From: Anniella stebbinsi
Taxonomy: Eukaryota; Chordata; Lepidosauria; Squamata; Anniellidae
Assembly: GCA_029215795.1 (NCBI GenBank)
Contig: JARDYH010000002.1
Span: forward strand, 275,102,310-275,166,309
Direction of reading: 5' to 3'
DNA: 64,000 bases
Position numbers and translations under genes: made by a program. Below are positions 57,718 to 64,000 of the stretch, piece after piece. Positions within the stretch are counted from its first letter, which is position 1. Each line of letters opens with the position of its first letter. Below the pieces are notes generated by a model. That model was not told the DNA's origin. It ran no database searches and saw only the letters and a program-made list of their open reading frames with translations.

Positions 57718-58198
57718 CATCATCATCATCATCATCATCATCCATTCATTCATTCATTTCATTTCTATATGGCACCATAGCCGAAACTCTCTGGGCGATT
57801 TTCAACAATTCACAAAAAGCATAACAACACAACAAAATATAATATTGTGATAAAAAACAGTCTAAGAAAACTTTAACATAGAAAATTTAAAACAATTTAA
57901 CCAGCTAAAAACAGTTTCAGTACATATTTATTTTAATAATAGATCAGTTCAATACAGCAGACAGAGATATCCCATCATATGCTATTAAATGCCTGAGAGT
58001 AGAGGACAGGCATAATCTGGTGCCAAAAAGATGACCATGTCGTGCCAGGCGGGCCTCAGTGGGAGCTCATTCTGCAGTTGGGCGGCCACCACTGAGAATG
58101 CCCTCATTTGGAGGTAACACTTTGAGGAAGGCCTCAGATGTTAAATGTAGTATTCAGGCCCTACATTGTAGTACATTCAATTCAGGAGAGGTGGTCCA
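57718..58198 (-). mobile_element. LINE 3' region
   Basis: The complement of a 3' tail and UTR (CATTCATTCATTTCATTTC, ATAGCCGAAACTCTCTGGGC), then GGGAGCTCATTCTGCAGTTG followed by GGCGGCCACCACTGAGAATG correspond to the C-terminal region. A (CAT)8 run at 57718-57741 caps the tail. Confidence 0.7.
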
Positions 58199-58201
58199 TC
58201 T

Positions 58202-58620
58202 AGGGTGACCATCCGCCCGGATTTGTCCGGACATGCCTGGGAAATGGTGAGCAAATCCGCATCCGGGCAGAAAAACTGTTTTGGGGGGCCAAATCCGGAA
58301 ATTTAGCCCCCCAAAAGGGTGACCAGATGGCCCTGGGACGATCCGGGCCAACCGGGGGGCGGTGGGGGCAAACTGGGGTGGCGGGGGGTCACGCGGCGGT
58401 GGCGGGAGGCTGGCGGCGCGAGGCACTTACCTGCTGGGGCGTCCGCTTCCCTCCGGTGCTCGGCATCTACTGAGAAACAGGCTTCGCGGTCTGTCCCTCA
58501 GTAGCATGCCGGGTGATGACATCATCACTCGGCGCGCTACTGAGAGACAGGCCAGGAAACCTGTTTCTCAGTAGATTCCGAGCACCGGAGGGAAGCGGAC
58601 GCCCCAGCCGGTAAGGAGTG
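58202..58620. mobile_element. GC-rich foldback element related to 21105-21737
   Basis: It starts TAGGGTGACCATCCGCCCGG, a hAT-like end. From 58430 it contains TTACCTGCTGGGGCGTCCGC and a three-hairpin block built on CTACTGAGAAACAGGC with complement GCCAGGAAACCTGTTTCTCA. It ends GGACGCCCCAGCCGGTAAGG. Layout matches the 21.1-kb element, though the hairpin sequences have diverged. Confidence 0.68.
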
Positions 58621-58800
58621 TGGGGCGGGCGGCGGGGCGCGGGGGGGCGGCGGGGGGCAGGGGGGCGGCGTGGGGCGGGGTGGGCGGCGCGGGGCGGGCA
58701 GCGCGGCGCGGGTGGGGTGGTGGTGCGGGTGGGGGGTGGTGTGGGGGGCGGGGCGGGCACGCGGTGGGGGGGTTGTTTTGGGTGGGTGGGTGGGGTTAGG
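58618..58800 (+). repeat. Extreme G-rich tract
   Basis: About 180 bases almost without A on the plus strand and with dozens of GGG to GGGGGGG runs, ending GGGTGGGTGGGTGGGGTTAG. It has very high G-quadruplex potential. Open frames here are compositional. Confidence 0.9.
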
Positions 58801-59109
58801 GTATTGCAGATTTAATTTATTTTTAAACCACTATTCTGACCGCGCCTCATAAATATGTGCTTATGCCTTGAAGGATTGTAAGTTACTTCTTTTGAGTTGC
58901 ATTGAGTTTTGTTTTTAAGAGCACAGGCATAGGTTTCTGCCTTTGCAGGGGGTGAGTTGCAAGTAGGGAATGGATTATGCCCTGTCCCCTGCAAAGAAGA
59001 GGCTTGCATGGTGAATGTGGCAGAAGGGGGGGAGAGGTAACACTGTCCCCTACAGTTTCTGGGTGGAAATCACCCCCTTCTTCAAGTGCAATTGCCAATT
59101 AGTTGCAGT

Positions 59110-59300
59110 CATTGATCCAATGTGATGTAATGGTTACTGTGTTGGCCTAGGGCTGGGGAGAGCCAAATTGAAATCTACACTCAGCCGTGGAGTTCCTTAG
59201 AGCCAATCACTACTTTGCCACCTGACCTACCTCACAGGGTTGTTGTGAGGATCCAAATAAGGAGTCCCTTGGAATAAATATGATTATATATGTTTAATAT
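59110..59300 (+). mobile_element. tRNA-derived SINE, first family
   Basis: GTGATGTAATGGTTACTGTG, TACACTCAGCCGTGGAG, CCTACCTCACAGGGTTGTTG and GAATAAATATGATTATATAT give the 5' to 3' order of the family. Confidence 0.78.
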
Positions 59301-60368
59301 TTTTTAAAAAAGAAAATCAGATAAATGTTATTGGGCAAAGAGAGAGCAAATATTCTACAGCTGTTAAAATGCTTCAAATTTTGCTTCAAACAGATTTGTG
59401 TGTGTTGATACAAGCAGGTAACTCAACTCGGTGTGACTGTTAGAGGGAATTCTCTTAGGTAGTACACTGATTCACAAGGAACAATGGAATTCAGCCCAGA
59501 ATGAAGTCCTTCCACAATTTTTTTATGGACCTGCAGAAAGAAGTTATGGGGGAAAGGGGGAAACCATGGTCAGCTATAATTATTTTGTACAAAGTTATGT
59601 TTAGGTTCTTTCTTCCTTTCTTTTTGTCTACTCAGCTGGAAATTTCTTTTAGTGGAAGGTTTGGTTCATTAAGAAAGATGAATTTTAAACATTTAACATG
59701 TAAATTTGGTTACACAAGTTACGCTTTAGACTGAATGAATCTTACTAACAATTCCATGTTTCTATTATAATACTAACACAGGGAGAACAAGAAAAGGAGT
59801 GCTTCACCCTTCCCTCCCTATCAATTCTCCCTGCAAATATTTCTGGGTCATGTTAAATACACAGTTCCATGCTCAAACGGGGAATTGGCAGGTGCAAGGG
59901 AAAAGGTTAAGCAATACTTAACCCTGTCTTTATTTTACTCTACAAATGCCATTTTGCTCCTCAAACTTGTGTTGTCCAAGCAAATGTGTGTTTGGCAACC
60001 TGTGTGTGCTGACAAAGCATGCAGTTCCACCCTTGGTACAGGGAGAAGGATTTGGGGGTGCGGGTTAAGTCATTTGAGAAGGGCTGCTCTCAGGCAATTG
60101 CCAAGAATGAAGTGGAGAGAAGGCAGGAGACTTATTTAAAGAAAGTTCAAGTTGCTATTTAAGGAGAGCTTATTAAAAAAATGATCTTCTCATGGGAAAA
60201 AAGAATCTGTTCTAAAATGATGAGTTGAAAGCATTTCTAACTATTTAAAATACGCTTACCTAACCATAGAAAATGGTTTCTTCATAGGCTGGAGGAGTCA
60301 ACCCTGTCAGTTAGATATTTTAAACTCTGTTCTGAAAATCCAAATCTGTGGGATACAATCAAGGCAAA
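59301..60368. other. Unassigned AT-rich flank
   Basis: I see no gene or named repeat. Confidence 0.4.
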
Positions 60369-60722
60369 GACCCCCTCTAGATGGATTCCGTTTGACGCCT
60401 GTTCCTCCGATTATGCGCATCTTCTCAGAAGAGCTTTATCATAAATGCTTGTATGCAGGAGGTAATTGAACACTCAACAGGTGACCTTACCGGTTGTTTC
60501 AAATGCGCTTTACAAGTAGTTAATGCGGAGAATCGCTTGTTCACATAGGCAAAATGCGCTTTAACGGCCGGAGGAAAATAAAACTCGCTATTTAACACGC
60601 ATTCGATAATGCGCATAATCGGAGAGAAAACGCGCCTCTACGCCCGATTTGCGCTCCGTTCTTGTAGAGGTAAATTTTTTAATGCGCCTTGAAAGAGCTT
60701 TAAATGCCTCTTGTAGAGGCAG
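60369..60722. mobile_element. GCGCAT-rich MITE-like element, copy 4
   Basis: A 354-bp copy in the same orientation as copy 1, with ends GACCCCCTCTAG and CTCTTGTAGAGGCAGC. Its right half (GCATTCGATAATGCGCATAA, CGCGCCTCTACGCCCG) is almost identical to copy 1, while the left 120 bases are more diverged. CAAA flanks both ends, a weak 4-base duplication. Confidence 0.85.
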
Positions 60723-61331
60723 CCAAAGTCAAGCCTATTTTTCAACTAAAGGATTAAGCTGGTACTCAGCTCCTGCCTGGTTAGGAGAGGGAGAGATAGG
60801 CACATTTTGGTTTTCCCCAAGTGAAAGTAACCCTAAAGGGACATAAATCTTATATCGCATATCACTGGCAAGTGATTGAAGGCTTTGTCTGGCCTTTAAA
60901 AAAAAGTAATCAAATAACAAAATGAAAAAGAAAAGAAAAGGGCGCCCTCTTGTGTGTGACATTGAGGAAGATGGAAATAAATACAGTCATGGTCCCAGAA
61001 TACAAACCTAAAATGATACTTGGTGAAAGGTTTTTGACATTGCAGTGATCTAAACTGGTTCACTGGCTGGGTTGTTCTTAGTTTTCTAAGCCTGCCTGCT
61101 GTTTTAAGGCATATTTTCAGAGCTAGCGATGATTTTAAGAGACGTGATGGAAGGGGAAGGAAAACTTTGTAATGCTTATTCTCACTATTACTATTATTTA
61201 AATAGTCCCTGCCCTGCCCTGAGAAGCTTACAATGTAATTTTTAGGGGACGAGCATCCAAAAGAAGGAGGGGAAGAGAAATAGAGGCAAGGAGAAGACTG
61301 TAGTCTTATGTATAGGTGTGATTGTACTTAA
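60723..61331. other. Unassigned flank
   Basis: A short segment near 61190-61240 (AATAGTCCCTGCCCTG, AGAAGCTTACAATGTAA) resembles a dispersed repeat also seen near 44100-44185. I see nothing else. Confidence 0.4.
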
Positions 61332-61413
61332 GGGTACAATCCTATGCATGTTTAGAAAGAAAAAGTCCTAAAACGCCCAACATTCCCCAGCCAGCAGTTG
61401 TAGGGTTGCACCC
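61332..61413. mobile_element. TAA-type MITE (family E), TSD TAA
   Basis: An 82-bp copy with ends GGGTACAATCC and GGTTGCACCC, flanked by TAA at 61329-61331 and 61414-61416. The right arm is shortened. Confidence 0.8.
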
Positions 61414-61463
61414 TAAGCTTGGTTTCTATAGATTTCTGTGCTAATGGTTAAGTGCAGTCATCC

Positions 61464-61690
61464 TCAGCTTGGTACCCTCCAGACATTTTGGACTTCAACT
61501 CCCATCATCCCCAGCCAGTAAGGCCAATGTCGTCCATATCATCTGGAGAACCCCAGGGGGGGAGTTGGTTTATTGGAAAAGCTGGGGTTTGAGAAGTGGG
61601 TTGAAGACAGAGAGAGGTGGTATCACACAGGCTAGCCTTCCCACCATCCCAGGGATGATGGGAGTTGTAATCCAACACATCCAGAGGAGA
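61464..61690. mobile_element. MITE (ACTACAACTCCCAG family), possibly two partial copies
   Basis: CCTCCAGACATTTTGGACTT and CAACTCCCATCATCCCC begin one arm. After about 110 intervening bases, GATGATGGGAGTTGTAATCC with AACACATCCAGAGG forms the other. Confidence 0.65.
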
Positions 61691-62918
61691 AATGGATGGA
61701 GTCACTAGGAAGCAGCAGTACTGCAAATGAAGTTTAATAAGAACCAATTTTAAAAAATATTAAAACAATGGCAGGGTCATTGTATAATGTAAGATCAATT
61801 CTCCATTCTATGTCAATATGATGTTGCTTTTAAAATCCATGAAAAGGAAAAAGGGATTTATGTCTCTGTCTTTGCATGATTTTTCCTAGATCCATCTACA
61901 AGAGAGACAGGAAGCCTTTTTTAAGCCAAATTTTAATCTGAGAAAGGTCTGGGTGGGGGGGTGCATTTCATCTGTGGACGATGAAAAGCAAAGTGGATGT
62001 GTCAAAAGTGTGATTATTATCATGTCTTAAGCCAGAAGTAAGCAGGACAGGGGTTCTGCATGTCGACTCAGAAGCAAGTAGGACAAACCTCTGCGGGACA
62101 CAATCTCAAAAGTAAGCAGGATTGACACACTCTGCAGCTTCTTCCCCAGGGTCTGTCCTGCAGAGAAAAGCTCTTATCTCCAATCAGCAGCTGATTAGAG
62201 ATAAAAGCATCTTCTTATTTCCAATCAGCTGCTGAATAGAGGTAAGTGCTTTCAAGAGGGTGAAGGAACTGGGCATGAAGCTGGCAGGTATTGGGGACTC
62301 TCACAGCCAGCAGTTCCCCTTCTTTGACCTACAGTATACAGAGTAACTAATCAGCTCAGAACAAAACTAAATACAAACCTTGCATTTTTTAAAATTCTAA
62401 TGATGTTCAGATTCGTTTAATAACGAAGTTTGCCATACCAAGTCAAAGGTTACTGTGGAGCAAAACCTAGCATATTTCACTTTTCCCCAATACTAAGGTC
62501 CATTGTTCAATGAAAGGGACATTCCAGGATTTCCAGCGTTGAGGAGCAATTATTTTAGTGACTAAGGCTGCACACTTACATGGGAGTAAATCTATTGGAC
62601 ACAGTGTGACTGTAAACATGCATAGGATTGTCCTGCAAGGCTGCTATCTGGATGTATTGTTTCTTATTTTTGAGTGTCTGTACAGTCAGGGATATATATA
62701 ACCCAATATCAGGTGGTTAAATCCTAGTGCGGGTAATTGCTAGTGCTTAATCATATCCTGCAAGATCAGAGCAACCGACAGATTAGGTAAGATAAATTTT
62801 CCAGCATAAACTTAAAAGGGTGTCATTCATACAGTTTAGCATACTTGTAGTCTTTTCCTAAGCATGTTTTCTTGGAAGAAAATTCCATTGGGTTTCCTAA
62901 TGGTATTTTTATATCGGG
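61691..62918. other. Mostly unassigned flank
   Basis: 62566-62632 is a GGGAGTAAGTCCC-family remnant (CATGGGAGTAAATCTATTG, AAACATGCATAGGATTGTCC). I recognise no gene. Confidence 0.4.
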
Positions 62919-62951
62919 CCTGTTCAGACAACACACTAAGCCATGGTTAGG

Positions 62952-63123
62952 TAGGCTGACCATATGAAAAGGAGGACAGGGCTCCTGTAACTTTAACAGT
63001 TGTAGAGAAAAGGGAATTTTAGCCAGTGTCATTTGTATGCAATTAGTTCCTGGTGAAATTCCCTCTTCATCACAACAGTTAAAGTTGCAGGGGCCCTGTC
63101 CTCCTTTTCATATGGTCAGCCTA
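62952..63123. mobile_element. hAT-like monomer, 172 bp
   Basis: This is a single unit with both terminal repeats complete (TAGGCTGACCATATGAAAAG and CTTTTCATATGGTCAGCCTA), corresponding to the left half of the 320-bp copies. GGTTAGG repeats on both sides (62945-62951 and 63124-63130), a 7-base duplication. Confidence 0.88.
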
Positions 63124-63255
63124 GGTTAGGCTGCTAACCCTTTTGCAGCAAATGGTTTGTAAATGTGTTTAAACCATGATAATGTAGTCACCATGGTTAG
63201 GAATGGTTCACATGACACATTAAGTCATAGTTCACATAACATGCTAAGCCATAAT

Positions 63256-63575
63256 TAGGCTGACCATATGAAAAGGAGGACAGGGCTCATATAACTTTAA
63301 CAGTTGCAGAGAAAAGGGAATTTCAGCCAGCGTCATTTGTATGCAATTAGTACCTGGTGAAATCCTATCTTCATCACAACAGTTAAAGTTGCAGGCACTA
63401 TACTAGAGTGACCAGATACAAGAGAGGACAGGGCTCCTGCAGCTTTAACTGTTGTAATGAAGAGGGAATTTCACCAGGTACGAATTGCATACAAATGATG
63501 CCGGCTGAAATTGCCTTTTCTCTACAACTGTTAAAGTTACATGAGGCCTGTCCTCCTTTTCATCTGGTCAGCCTA
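63256..63575. mobile_element. hAT-like dimeric element, 8-bp TSD GCCATAAT
   Basis: A 320-bp copy with an exact duplication GCCATAAT at 63248-63255 and 63576-63583. It is very close in sequence to the copy at 26793-27111, including the centre AGGCACTATACTAGAGTGAC. Confidence 0.93.
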
Positions 63576-63635
63576 GCCATAATGGTTAGCTCAAAATGCT
63601 TAACCACCTTGGCTTAGCGTGTTGTCTGAACAGGG

Positions 63636-64000
63636 TCAATAAAGCATTTGCAGGGGGAGTTTGAATTTTAATGCAGCACTGGGATTGGGTCAGGGGCTAA
63701 ACTTTTTCAGCATGTTCAATCTTTTCTCCCATGGGAAAACCAGTGGGGAAAATTGCAATGTTGCTGGATGGAGGTGGGGATTTAGATCAGAGAAATGGTG
63801 GAATTATTACATCTTACCTCTCCCCAGCACTGCTTCTTCTTGATCAGGCGTGCACACCCTGTGGGCCATTACAGCTTGTGCAGCCTCTGCCAACTTTCCC
63901 CCACAGCTGGGCTGTGGGGGAAAAGACAGCTGCTAAGAGCAGTGCTGAGGCAGTGATCCAGATTGGGGGTGAATGGGGCAGAGGTGTAGGGAGGATGTCT
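63636..64000. other. Unassigned flank
   Basis: I see no gene or named repeat to the window edge. Confidence 0.4.

Larger units (their letters stand above)
62919..63635. mobile_element. MITE-like element carrying two hAT-like insertions
   Basis: The left end GGGCCTGTTCAGACAACACA with AAGCCATGGTTAG mirrors the right end TTGGCTTAGCGTGTTGTCTG with AACAGGG. Its interior repeats the CATGGTTAG motif. It is interrupted at 62952-63123 and 63256-63575. Minus the inserts it is about 210 bp. Confidence 0.72.
47181..64000. other. 5' flanking intergenic DNA upstream of PRKG1
   Basis: No exon of any gene I recognise appears here. The interval is made of SINE, LINE, hAT-like and MITE remnants listed separately, microsatellites and unassigned AT-rich sequence. 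In mammals the next gene upstream of PRKG1 is A1CF, in head-to-head orientation about 100 kb away; if synteny holds it would lie beyond the right edge. Confidence 0.6.

Noticed and set aside
4575..63575. Tc1/mariner origin for the GGGTGACCA family, from apparent TA flanks
   Set aside because: The TA is part of the element ends; exact 8-bp duplications outside it fit hAT better.
47181..64000. Exons of the upstream neighbour A1CF
   Set aside because: No RNA-recognition-motif coding sequence is visible; untranslated exons cannot be excluded but are unsupported.

Overview
The window looks like vertebrate nuclear DNA, most likely from a squamate reptile. It contains one recognisable host-gene exon in about 64 kb. 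The rest is AT-rich sequence packed with tRNA-derived SINEs, CR1/L2-type LINE 3' ends carrying (ATT)n or (AAAT)n tails, and many short palindromic DNA-transposon derivatives. The squamate assignment is inferred from this repeat repertoire and from the near-mammalian protein sequence of the exon; it was not tested by a search.

The gene is PRKG1 (cGMP-dependent protein kinase 1) on the minus strand. The isoform-alpha first coding exon lies at 46332-46597. It encodes the leucine zipper, the redox cysteine and the autoinhibitory segment, and ends in a consensus splice donor. It sits in a CpG-rich, low-repeat block (about 45.1-46.8 kb) that also holds the 5' leader and presumed promoter (46598 to about 47.2 kb). 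Positions 1-46331 are therefore intron 1 of the alpha transcript. No other PRKG1 exon, including the isoform-beta first exon, is visible. Positions from about 47.2 to 64 kb are 5' flanking DNA with no gene I can recognise.

The intron and flank are mosaics of repeats. The most distinctive is a hAT-like non-autonomous family of at least ten copies. Most are about 320 bp and built as a head-to-head inverted dimer; one copy (62952-63123) is a 172-bp monomer. Many have matching 8-bp target duplications. Other families are a roughly 350-bp GCGCAT-rich element (four copies), PIF/Harbinger-like MITEs with TAA target duplications, foldback elements with GAGCCTATC ends, a three-hairpin GC-rich module (21.1 and 58.4 kb), and several LINEs. 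Nested insertions at 4.6, 7.7, 14, 35 and 63 kb give a relative order of events.

I see no rRNA, tRNA gene, CRISPR array, intact transposase, retroviral gene or intact LINE ORF. I did not find a convincing new gene system. The best leads are the dimeric hAT family, the GCGCAT family, the ATG-depleted PRKG1 leader, and the extreme GATC-rich and G-rich patches.
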